Shown here one piece after another: positions 1-6,939 of a DNA stretch of 13,423 nucleotides. Each line of letters begins with the position of its first letter. Position 1 is the first letter of the stretch. The notes under the pieces were generated by a model. That model did no database searches. It was given only the letters and a program-made list of their open reading frames with translations, and was not told where the DNA came from. Source of the DNA: an uncultured Rickettsiales bacterium (GTDB lineage Bacteria > Pseudomonadota > Alphaproteobacteria > Rickettsiales > UBA1997); contig CALBSF010000109.1 in the NCBI GenBank assembly GCA_937927795.1, positions 1 to 13,423 of the forward strand. The letters are read 5' to 3'. The position numbers and the translations under genes were made by a program.

Positions 1-36
1 ATGTGACTGGAGTTCAGACGTGTGCTCTTCCGATCT
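1..36 (+). other. Illumina TruSeq adapter contamination (not genomic)
   Basis: Bases 3-36 match the Illumina TruSeq read-2/index adapter, beginning GTGACTGGAGTTCAGACG and ending CTCTTCCGATCT. The two bases before it are probably the end of the index. Translated in frame this gives the well-known artefact peptide TGVQTCALPI, which looks like the N-terminus of a protein here but is synthetic. True genomic sequence starts at about base 37, so this marks a contig end with untrimmed adapter. Confidence 0.97.
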
Positions 37-548
37 TTATATTTAGTGCTTGCACTGATGAAGGCTTAATTTTGGATCAAGATCAGTGTGAGAAGCTAAT
101 AATGATACCAGCAGCACTAGATAAGCCAACAAAACACAATGATGATTTGTTGAAAAAAATTGAAGAAAGCAGGCAAAATCTAGTAAGGCAAAATTTAGAA
201 GAGGCTAAAAATTTAAATGAGCGCTATTTTACAGAAGAGCAAGATAAGCTAGACCGCTGGGCAGAAGATGTTAAGCAAGCTCTAGATCAAGAACTCAAAA
301 ATTTAGAAAAAGAGATAAGAGAAGCAAAAAAGATCGCCAGAGCCATGAAGACTTTGGAAGAAAAAACTAACGCTCAGCGTCATGTTAAAAAACTCGAAAA
401 GGACAGGGATAAAAAGATGTTAGAGTTTTTTGAAACCAGAAAACAAGTAGATGAAAAATCTGATGAATTGCTCGAAGAGATTGAAGCAAAACTTAATTTA
501 TCCCATAAAATTGACGAGATTTTTACTATTCGTTGGAGATTAATTTAA
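37..548 (+). CDS. C-terminal fragment of a probable SNF2/DEAD-type helicase of a restriction-like system
   Basis: About 169 genuine residues remain, with the first whole codon at 39 and the stop TAA at 546-548. The 5' part is missing because the contig ends in adapter, so this is not evidence of a biological truncation. The fragment starts with a short segment (TDEGLILDQDQCEKLIMIPA) and continues into a very charged region predicted to be coiled coil, with the core LDRWAEDVKQALDQELKNL. From memory, this type of tail closes large SNF2-like helicases found upstream of type III-like Mod/Res pairs, where the ATPase would translocate on or remodel DNA. No helicase motif lies in the visible part, so the assignment rests on the tail pattern and the neighbours. 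The stop is 10 nt before the methyltransferase start, consistent with one operon. A generic coiled-coil protein is the alternative. Confidence 0.6.
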
Positions 549-558
549 AGACAGGATT

Positions 559-2289
559 ATGAGACAAAATAAGCAAAAATTAGAATTGACTTGGATTGGT
601 AAAGATAAAAGAACGCGACTTGAGCCAAGAATTTTAATTGAAGATCCGACAAAGTCTTACCACGCTAAAAAGCGAGTAAGTGAAAATGATATATTTGATA
701 ACAAGCTGATTTTTGGTGATAATTTATTGGCACTAAAAGCTCTTGAGTCAGAATATGCTGGTAAAGTGAAGTGTGTGTATATTGATCCGCCATTCAATAC
801 AGGAAATGCTTTTGACCACTATGATGATGGATTGGAACATTCTATTTGGCTTTCGTTAATGAGGGAAAGGCTTGAGCTGCTTTCAAAGCTTATGTCAAAT
901 GATGGGGTAATATTTGTCCATTTAGATGACTGTGAAATGGCCTATGCAAGAGTTATGATGGACGAGATATTTGGAAGACAAAACTATCTTAATACCATAT
1001 CTGTGACAACAAATGCGCCGTCTGGTTTTAAAGCAACTTCTTCAAAAATATTTTCAACAGCAAACTATATCATCATTTTTGCAAAAGATAAAACTAAAAC
1101 CTTTCTTAACAAAGTATTTATCGAAAAGGAGTATGATACATCATATAACAAAGTTCTGCTAAATAGAGATGCTTCGTATGAGAAGTGGGAATATATCTCA
1201 ATAGGAGATCATGTCTCTAGATTAAAAGGTTATGAAAACTCTAAAGAGGCCAGAAAAAAGATAGGAGCAAATAATTTTGAACAAGAAATAGCTGAGTTCG
1301 CAATAAATAATGCTCAAATGGTATTTCGTACTGCAGCAATAGGTGGCGGTGCAAAAGCCAAAAGAATAGATACAATTGAGAAATCAAAGAAAAATAAGGG
1401 ACAAGTTTTTGTGCATCCCAATGAAGATGTTGAGGGATTTTACATATTGAATGGCGAGGGAATTATTTTTTATGAAGGTCGTTTAGCGTATATAAATGGT
1501 ACAAAGTTACCAGGAGAATTGCTAACTGATGTTTGGACCGATATAGGATGGACCGGAATTGCAAATGAAGGTGGAGTTATTTTTAAAAATGGAAAAAAAC
1601 CAGAAAAGCTACTAAGGAGATGTTTAGAAATTGGTTCTAAACCAGGTGATATTATTTTAGACTCTTTCGCTGGGTCGGGAACAACTGCTGCAGTCGCTCA
1701 CAAGATGGGTCGCAAGTGGATAGCGGTAGAGCTTGGTGAGCAGTGTCATACGCACATAATTCCACGCATAAAGCGAGTTATTGATGGAACTGATCAAACT
1801 GGAATTTCTAAAGAAGTTGGTTGGAAAGGTGGCGGTGGTTTTCGCTATTATCATCTTGCTTCCTCGATGCTTGAAAAAGATAAATGGGGAAACTGGATTA
1901 TAAGCAAAGAGTATAATGCTGGTATGCTTGCCGAGGCCATGTGTAAACATATGGGATTTACTTATGCGCCTAACGAGAAGCATTATTGGATGCATGGACA
2001 TTCAACAGAAACAGATTTTATTTATATTACCACGGCCGCTCTAACTCATGAGCAATTGAGAGCTATTAGTGAAGAAGTTGGCTCTAACAGGACTCTGCTT
2101 ATTTGCTGTAAAGCTTTCAACTCTAGCCCTGAGGCATTTAATAATCTGACGATAAAAAAAATACCGCAGTCAGTTCTTACAAAATGCGAATGGAATAAAG
2201 ATGATTATAGTCTAAATATCTCTAAACTAGATAACGCTGAAGATGAAGCTGATGATTCAGCTTCATTTGAAGAAAATGATGAGGTATAA
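559..2289 (+). CDS. mod: Type III-like site-specific DNA adenine methyltransferase (Mod), beta class
   Basis: This 576-residue protein should transfer a methyl group from S-adenosylmethionine to adenine N6 in the recognition sequence of the restriction system, and supply target recognition for its partner nuclease. The catalytic motif IV DPPF is at residues 76-79, followed by NTGNAFDHYDD. The AdoMet-binding motif I FAGSGTT is at 370-376. Catalytic motif before AdoMet motif is the beta-class order typical of type III Mod proteins. The variable region between them (about 110-340) is the likely target recognition part, and its specificity cannot be read from sequence. The N-terminus (LELTWIGKD) fits this family, supporting the ATG at 559, with AGGA just upstream. 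The C-terminus is an acidic tail (EDEADDSASFEEND) encoded by an inverted repeat. The stop is 1 nt before the Res start. Confidence 0.92.
   Translation: MRQNKQKLELTWIGKDKRTRLEPRILIEDPTKSYHAKKRVSENDIFDNKLIFGDNLLALKALESEYAGKVKCVYIDPPFNTGNAFDHYDDGLEHSIWLSLMRERLELLSKLMSNDGVIFVHLDDCEMAYARVMMDEIFGRQNYLNTISVTTNAPSGFKATSSKIFSTANYIIIFAKDKTKTFLNKVFIEKEYDTSYNKVLLNRDASYEKWEYISIGDHVSRLKGYENSKEARKKIGANNFEQEIAEFAINNAQMVFRTAAIGGGAKAKRIDTIEKSKKNKGQVFVHPNEDVEGFYILNGEGIIFYEGRLAYINGTKLPGELLTDVWTDIGWTGIANEGGVIFKNGKKPEKLLRRCLEIGSKPGDIILDSFAGSGTTAAVAHKMGRKWIAVELGEQCHTHIIPRIKRVIDGTDQTGISKEVGWKGGGGFRYYHLASSMLEKDKWGNWIISKEYNAGMLAEAMCKHMGFTYAPNEKHYWMHGHSTETDFIYITTAALTHEQLRAISEEVGSNRTLLICCKAFNSSPEAFNNLTIKKIPQSVLTKCEWNKDDYSLNISKLDNAEDEADDSASFEENDEV
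2243..2268 (+). promoter_or_regulatory. Strong hairpin at the mod-res junction
   Basis: A perfect 10-bp inverted repeat, ATGAAGCTGA (2243-2252) and TCAGCTTCAT (2257-2266), encloses the 4-nt loop TGAT. A G-U and an A-U pair (2242/2267, 2241/2268) can lengthen the stem. It lies in the last codons of mod, about 12 nt before the GAGG ribosome-binding site of res (2281-2284). There is no U-tract after it, so it is not a standard intrinsic terminator. A role in setting Res translation or mRNA processing relative to Mod is inference. Confidence 0.55.
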
Positions 2290-2290
2290 G

Positions 2291-5011
2291 ATGAATCATA
2301 TTATCAGAAATATATCTTCACGCCTATCTCTTCGACTTCCACAGGAAAAGTCTCTCGAAATTCTAGCTAAAGTGTTGGATAATATAGAGCTTTCAAAAAA
2401 TCCTGATCTTAAAGCCGATCTTGAAATTATTCGCGGCATGTATCCTTCGCTTCAGGATTTTGAGCGTGATTTTCCATCTATGTGTTTTGCATTAGCTACA
2501 GGCGTTGGTAAAACTCGTTTGATGGGTGCTTTTATTAGTTATCTTTATTTAACTGGTCGCAGTCGTAATTTTTTTATTCTAGCACCAAATTTAACAATTT
2601 ATGATAAGATAAAAGCGGATTTTAGTCCTCAAAGTCCCAAATATGTTTTTAAGGGGATACAGGAATTCGTGGCTAATCCACCAATGATTAAAACTGGTGA
2701 AAACTATGAATACAGGGGTCGTGATTTGCTTGAGAATGATCAAACTCCTTACATAAATGTTTTTAACGTCTCAAAAATTAACTCAACGGAAAATAAAAAA
2801 GGTGCAGTAAAATCTTCAGTTCCAAAAATTAAACGCCTTCAAGAAACCCTAGGCGAAAGTTATTTTGAATATTTGTCTAATCTTCCCGACTTAGTAATTC
2901 TAATGGACGAGGCTCATCGTTATCGCGCAACAGCGGGATCTAATGCAATTAGCGAGCTTAAACCAATTTTAGGTATTGAGTTAACGGCAACCCCAAAAAC
3001 AACAGGATCAAACCCAGTTGATTTTAAGAATACGATTTACGCTTATTCTTTATCAGAAGCTATGGAAGATGGGTATGTTAAAGATCCCGCCGTTGCAACT
3101 CGCAAGGATTTTAAGCCTGAAAATTATACTTCAGAGCAGCTTGAGAGAATTAAATTAGAAGATGGCGTTCATCATCATGAGCATGTGAAAGTTGAGCTAG
3201 ATGTATATGCTCGTCAATATGAAAAAAATTTCATAAAGCCTTTTATGCTTGTGGTAGCTCAAGATACTGATCACGCTAGGCAGCTGCGTGAACTTATTGA
3301 GTCAGAATCTTTTTTTGATGGAAGATATAAAGGAAAAGTGGCTGAAGTTCATTCAAAACAATCGGGGGCTGAAGAGGATGAGAATATTAAAAAATTGATT
3401 TCTATTGAAGATCAAGACCCAAATAAACCAACCGAAATAGTTATCCATGTCAATAAACTCAAAGAGGGTTGGGATGTAACAAACTTATATACAATCGTTC
3501 CACTTCGCGCTTCGGCATCCGAGATTTTAACTGAACAAACTATTGGTCGTGGCTTGAGACTGCCTTATGGTCGCCGTACCGGAGTTGAATCAGTGGATAG
3601 GTTGACGATTATTGCACATGATCGTTTTCAGGATATAGTTGACCGTGCGAATGATCCAAACTCAATCATCAGAAAGAAAATTGAGATTGGAAATGGTGGC
3701 GATGTGCCTTTTGAGAAAGCTCAGGCTATCTCTATTCCTTCTGTAGCTTCAATGCTTCTAGCTGGTTCTTTCGTCAGTGGTAGCGATTACAATCAAGAAT
3801 CTGAAGCGTCTTTACCAACAATTATAAAAACACCAGAACATCAAAAAGTTGCACAAATAACTATGGAAGTTGCTAAGAGATATGAGAGATTAAAAAGCTC
3901 TCGTGAACTTGCATCCCCAGAAGTTCAAACTCAAATCATAAAAGAGGTTTCAGAAATTATGAGACCAGATCAAGGTTTATTAAATTTGGAACCAGAGCGA
4001 ACAATCGGTATTGTTAAAGAAGTTGTTGAAACTGTGACAAAAAATCTCGCAGAATTTACAATCGATATCCCAAATATTGTTTTAATTCCCACCAGAGAAG
4101 TTACTTACGGCTTTAAAGATTTCGATCTTAATGGTCTTGATAGAATTAATTTTCAGCCAGTAAGCCAGGAGATTTTGATTCGCCAGCTTAGAACTAGTAA
4201 AAGTAGCTTTTTGTCTTGGGACGGTGGCTACAATAAAGAAGAGAGGCTCGAAAACTATGTTATTCGTGGGTTAATAGACCATGATCTTATTGACTATGAC
4301 GAGCATAAGGAATTGCTATATAAACTTGCCAACCAAGTCGTTACTAGATTTAGGTCCTACCTAAAAGAAGATGATCAAGTTGAAAATGTTCTAATTCATA
4401 ATCAGTCGCAAATAACAGATTTTATTGTTGCACAACTCAAACAACATTACTGGGAAACTCCTACCGATTACCAAGTGAGTGTTAGTCGTGGTTTTACTAT
4501 TTTAAAGCCTATTAATTGCACTATTCAGCAAGGAACTGAGCCTCGGAATTTTAGATATATTCCAGAGGTTAAAAGCGATGTAAGAAAAATTATATTTAGT
4601 GGTTTTAAAAAATGTTGCTACCCGCTGCAAAAGTTTGATTCAGTGGATGGCGAGCTAAGATTTGCTCAAATTCTTGAGGATGATAAAGATGTTATTAGGT
4701 GGATGAAGCCTTCACCTGGTTTTTTTCAAATAGAATATAAGAATGGACAATCCTATGAGCCTGATTTTGTTGTAGAAACACCAGATGCAAAGTATATTTG
4801 CGAGCCAAAGATGGCTTCGGATATGAAAGATGAGTTGGTATTGGCAAAACAGAAAGCTGCGGTAAAATGGTGTTATTATGCTAGTCAACACGCTAAAGAA
4901 AATGGTGGGAAGCCATGGCACTATATTCTTATACCTCACGACTCAATAATGTTAAATAGAAGTTTTAATAGTTTTGTTAGTGAGTTTGCTGTTAATAATC
5001 AGTTGTTCTGA
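2291..5011 (+). CDS. res: Type III restriction-like DEAD/DEAH helicase-endonuclease (Res)
   Basis: This 906-residue protein is the ATP-dependent motor and nuclease subunit that would act with Mod on unmodified DNA. Visible helicase motifs are Walker A ATGVGKT (69-75), the DEAH box (206-209), TATPK shortly after it, a motif V-like KEGWDVTNL, and motif VI QTIGRGLR (416-423). Near the C-terminus, PDFVV (D825) followed by EPK (E838, K840) matches the D...ExK core of a PD-(D/E)XK nuclease, the usual type III arrangement. All key residues look intact and the length is close to that of classical Res. I chose ATG 2291, 1 nt after the mod stop and with GAGG 6 nt upstream. An in-frame ATG at 2243 would add 16 unusual residues and lies in the hairpin stem. 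The gene should be co-expressed with mod and the downstream DUF4268 gene. Confidence 0.92.
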   Translation: MNHIIRNISSRLSLRLPQEKSLEILAKVLDNIELSKNPDLKADLEIIRGMYPSLQDFERDFPSMCFALATGVGKTRLMGAFISYLYLTGRSRNFFILAPNLTIYDKIKADFSPQSPKYVFKGIQEFVANPPMIKTGENYEYRGRDLLENDQTPYINVFNVSKINSTENKKGAVKSSVPKIKRLQETLGESYFEYLSNLPDLVILMDEAHRYRATAGSNAISELKPILGIELTATPKTTGSNPVDFKNTIYAYSLSEAMEDGYVKDPAVATRKDFKPENYTSEQLERIKLEDGVHHHEHVKVELDVYARQYEKNFIKPFMLVVAQDTDHARQLRELIESESFFDGRYKGKVAEVHSKQSGAEEDENIKKLISIEDQDPNKPTEIVIHVNKLKEGWDVTNLYTIVPLRASASEILTEQTIGRGLRLPYGRRTGVESVDRLTIIAHDRFQDIVDRANDPNSIIRKKIEIGNGGDVPFEKAQAISIPSVASMLLAGSFVSGSDYNQESEASLPTIIKTPEHQKVAQITMEVAKRYERLKSSRELASPEVQTQIIKEVSEIMRPDQGLLNLEPERTIGIVKEVVETVTKNLAEFTIDIPNIVLIPTREVTYGFKDFDLNGLDRINFQPVSQEILIRQLRTSKSSFLSWDGGYNKEERLENYVIRGLIDHDLIDYDEHKELLYKLANQVVTRFRSYLKEDDQVENVLIHNQSQITDFIVAQLKQHYWETPTDYQVSVSRGFTILKPINCTIQQGTEPRNFRYIPEVKSDVRKIIFSGFKKCCYPLQKFDSVDGELRFAQILEDDKDVIRWMKPSPGFFQIEYKNGQSYEPDFVVETPDAKYICEPKMASDMKDELVLAKQKAAVKWCYYASQHAKENGGKPWHYILIPHDSIMLNRSFNSFVSEFAVNNQLF

Positions 5012-5015
5012 GGAG
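5011..5015 (+). promoter_or_regulatory. Ribosome binding site of the DUF4268 gene, overlapping the res stop
   Basis: AGGAG begins on the last base of the res stop codon TGA (5009-5011) and lies 4 nt before the ATG at 5020. The overlap suggests that translation of the DUF4268 gene is coupled to termination on res. Confidence 0.6.
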
Positions 5016-5019
5016 TAAT

Positions 5020-5964
5020 ATGTTAGGAAAACTAGAAAAAGTCGATTTACGCCAAATATGGCAAACTGAGGGGCAGGATTTTACTCCGTGGCTTGCGCGT
5101 GAGGAAAATTTAGAGATGCTGGGGGAAGTGATTGGGATTGAGCTGGAATTGGAAGCTCAGGAAAAAGATGTTGGTCCGTTTAGAGCAGATATTTTGTGCA
5201 AAAACATCGAAGATGACAGCTTGGTTTTAATCGAGAATCAAATCGAAAGAACGGATCACAAACATCTTGGCCAGCTTTTAACTTACGCTGCTGGATTGCA
5301 GTCAGTGACGATTGTTTGGGTTGCGGCAAAATTTACTGAAGAACATCGTGCCGCGCTTGACTGGCTTAATGAAATTACTGATAAAAAATTCCGTTTCTTT
5401 GGTTTGGAAGTTGAATTATGGAAAATTGGCAATTCTGCCGCAGCACCAAAATTCAATGTTATTTCCAAGCCAAATAATTGGAGCAAAACTGTTTCTGACG
5501 CAGCAAAAGAAATTGAAAATCAAACCACTTCTGAAACAAAAAAATTGCAATATCGCTATTGGTTGGAGTTGGTTGATTATCTTGAAGAGGTAAAATCAAA
5601 AGTTCGTCCGCAAGAGCCAAGACCACAACATTGGTTAACTTTTACAATTGGTCGCAGCGGTTTTCATTTAAACACGCTTCTCAACACTCGTGAAAATAAA
5701 ATTGGTGTTGAACTTGTGATTACCGATAAAGATGAGGCAAAGGCTTTTTATCACCTTCTTTTGAAAGATAAGGAAGTAATTGAGAGGGAAATGGGATGTG
5801 CTTTAGAGTGGAAGGAAAATCCTGAAAAAACTCAGTCAAAAGTTGCACTATTTAAAAATGGCAACATCGCTGATGAAAAAGACAGATCTGTGCAGCAAGA
5901 GTGGATCAAAAATACTTTAGAAAAATTTGACTCTGTTTTTAGGCAAAGAATCCGAAACCTTTAA
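5020..5964 (+). CDS. DUF4268 protein with N-terminal PD-(D/E)XK-like nuclease motif
   Basis: This 314-residue protein is probably cytoplasmic, with no signal peptide or membrane segment seen. The N-terminal half holds a PD-(D/E)XK-like signature: GPFRADIL with D57, then a hydrophobic strand ending in IENQ (E72, Q74), then RTDHKHLGQLLTYAAG. Glutamine in place of the usual lysine (ExQ) is also seen in the restriction enzyme BglII, so catalysis remains possible. The C-terminal half (about 175-314) resembles DUF4268, with YWLELVDYLEE, the segment HWLTFTIGRSGFHL, and IEREMG near 258-265. Proteins of this kind often accompany restriction genes, but I know of no established biochemical role. It is the last gene of the operon. 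It could be an accessory nuclease, a DNA-end or modification sensor, or a structural partner of Res. Its stop overlaps the stop of a convergent gene. Confidence 0.85.
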   Translation: MLGKLEKVDLRQIWQTEGQDFTPWLAREENLEMLGEVIGIELELEAQEKDVGPFRADILCKNIEDDSLVLIENQIERTDHKHLGQLLTYAAGLQSVTIVWVAAKFTEEHRAALDWLNEITDKKFRFFGLEVELWKIGNSAAAPKFNVISKPNNWSKTVSDAAKEIENQTTSETKKLQYRYWLELVDYLEEVKSKVRPQEPRPQHWLTFTIGRSGFHLNTLLNTRENKIGVELVITDKDEAKAFYHLLLKDKEVIEREMGCALEWKENPEKTQSKVALFKNGNIADEKDRSVQQEWIKNTLEKFDSVFRQRIRNL

Positions 5965-6281
5965 TCTGAACTCAATATCACTGCTGTAAACTCGCCACGA
6001 GTTGCAACGACTTTTAGATTCTTTTTCCCGCATTCAAAATAGCCGGTGTATTTCTCGTAATTTTTAATTTGCTCGCGTTCAAGAGTCAGAGTAAAAAGAT
6101 TAACGCCAGCGCGCTCAGTTCCTTTAAAATCTTTCAAATCATAAAATGATTTTTTGGCAGAAGTTGCTGCCATTGAGTTCACGGCATCTTCAAAAATATC
6201 TATCAGTTTTTCAATTTCCTGATCGGTGCATTTTTCATTTCTGACATCCTCAATAAATCCTTTGTAAATTAATCGGTTCAT
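5961..6281 (-). CDS. Hypothetical protein, distal gene of the prophage lysis end
   Basis: I do not recognise this 106-residue protein. It has an N-terminal helical, acidic half (about 1-45, with DQEIEKLIDIFEDAV) and a C-terminal half that looks beta-rich (KNLKVVATRGEFTAVI), with an aromatic patch NYEKYTGYFECGKK between them. There is no signal peptide or membrane helix, so it is probably cytoplasmic. It reads in the same direction as the lysis genes, after an 85-nt gap, and only a weak A-rich ribosome site precedes ATG 6281. Its stop TAA shares the TTAA at 5961-5964 with the stop of the convergent DUF4268 gene. The small size and distal position suit an accessory prophage (moron) gene, but function is unknown. 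Confidence 0.7.
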   Translation of the reverse strand: MNRLIYKGFIEDVRNEKCTDQEIEKLIDIFEDAVNSMAATSAKKSFYDLKDFKGTERAGVNLFTLTLEREQIKNYEKYTGYFECGKKNLKVVATRGEFTAVILSSD

Positions 6282-6366
6282 AAACTTTTTTAAAAATTGC
6301 TAAAGTGTCGTGAAACCAATGAACGCTTCGTTTTAAACACTTATCAAGTGGAATGATTGAGAATAT
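6282..6366. other. 85-nt intergenic gap, largest in the window
   Basis: This gap lies between the o-spanin stop and the 106-residue gene on the - strand. It holds a short inverted repeat, CACTT-ATC-AAGTG at 6338-6350, with 5-bp arms. On the - strand the repeat is followed by TTTAAAA rather than a clean U-run, so at best it is a weak terminator or attenuator. I see no convincing -35/-10 pair. Confidence 0.4.
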
Positions 6367-6579
6367 TTACTTAGTGCAATGTTCCTCAAATTCCTGATTA
6401 AAATTGTCGATTTGACGGAGGGTTTCTTCGGACATCGTGTCGTATTCTTCTTGACTCAAAGTGATGGGATTTGCCCACAAACAGAAGCTATTTGCGGATG
6501 TATTTTTGCATCCGGCGCTTAACAGCAGAAATATCGTCATTACGGCGATTTTCTTGGCGTTTTTTTGATTCAGTTGCAT
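6367..6579 (-). CDS. Outer-membrane spanin lipoprotein (Rz1-like o-spanin)
   Basis: This 70-residue lipoprotein should be anchored in the outer membrane and pair with the i-spanin to fuse inner and outer membranes in the last step of phage lysis. The N-terminus has basic residues (KNAKK), a hydrophobic stretch (IAVMTIFLLLSAG) and a lipobox cysteine at C24, so the mature lipoprotein would be about 47 residues. The mature part contains CLWANPITLS and LRQI followed by FN, a pattern I recall from phage Rz1-type proteins. The gene starts inside the i-spanin gene in the +1 frame and the two share 92 nt, the nested arrangement known from lambda Rz/Rz1. Confidence 0.83.
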   Translation of the reverse strand: MQLNQKNAKKIAVMTIFLLLSAGCKNTSANSFCLWANPITLSQEEYDTMSEETLRQIDNFNQEFEEHCTK

Positions 6580-6703
6580 CAGTAAAATCTTCTTCGAGCT
6601 GTTTGGTTTTTTGGGATTTTTTGCCGTAAAAATTACCCAATGTAAAAATGGTGATTATTGCGCCAGCGATTGCTGCTAATCTTGCTAATAGGTTTGGGAT
6701 CAT
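6488..6703 (-). CDS. Inner-membrane spanin (Rz-like i-spanin)
   Basis: This 71-residue protein has one N-terminal membrane segment (about 4-24, LLARLAAIAGAIITIFTLG) and a charged, probably coiled-coil periplasmic tail (about 28-71, rich in K, E, D and R). That is the layout of an inner-membrane spanin, although it is short compared with lambda Rz (about 150 residues). The assignment is supported by the nested out-of-frame lipoprotein gene at its 3' end. Its ATG overlaps the stop of the upstream holin candidate in ATGA, which suggests translational coupling. Confidence 0.78.
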   Translation of the reverse strand: MIPNLLARLAAIAGAIITIFTLGNFYGKKSQKTKQLEEDFTDATESKKRQENRRNDDISAVKRRMQKYIRK

Positions 6704-6936
6704 TTTTTGCTTTGCCTTAAAAGTTCTAGTAATCCTGAGCCAATCAAAGCTGCACCAACATAAATTAAGCTATCTGCGCATCCATCAAGCCGATCAAAAG
6801 GTGTTGCCGTAACATGACGCAGGCCATAAAGAAACAGGATAAACTTCATCAAAGAACCGATGACTAAACAAAAAGCTCCAGCAAGTCTTTTTGATGATTT
6901 ATTGCCGTTAAAATCTTCTAAAAATTTGCAAGCCAT
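6700..6936 (-). CDS. Small two-TM membrane protein, holin candidate
   Basis: This 78-residue protein has two hydrophobic segments, about 19-39 (LAGAFCLVIGSLMKFILFLYG) and 54-71 (ADSLIYVGAALIGSGLLEL), joined by a polar loop, with charged ends. It sits between the endolysin and the spanins, where a class II-type holin that opens the inner membrane for endolysin release would be expected. The ATG at 6936 follows the endolysin stop by 3 nt. The holin call rests on size, topology and position, not on a recognised family signature. The single-TM protein upstream of the endolysin could instead be the holin or an antiholin. Confidence 0.6.
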   Translation of the reverse strand: MACKFLEDFNGNKSSKRLAGAFCLVIGSLMKFILFLYGLRHVTATPFDRLDGCADSLIYVGAALIGSGLLELLRQSKK

Positions 6937-6939
6937 AGT

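Noticed and set aside
1657..2001. 114-codon open frame on the - strand inside mod
   Set aside because: It is the shadow of the mod 3' half, which carries the intact FAGSGTT motif. It shows no family-like sequence.
2243..2290. Earlier ATG for Res at 2243
   Set aside because: It lies in the hairpin stem, adds 16 unlikely residues inside mod, and has a poorer ribosome site than ATG 2291.
5283..5593. Open frames on both strands inside the DUF4268 gene
   Set aside because: They overlap conserved parts of the DUF4268 protein and resemble no family.
6338..6350. Hairpin CACTT-ATC-AAGTG as an intrinsic terminator
   Set aside because: The arms are only 5 bp and AT-rich, and no clean U-run follows on either strand. 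It is kept only as a note on the gap.
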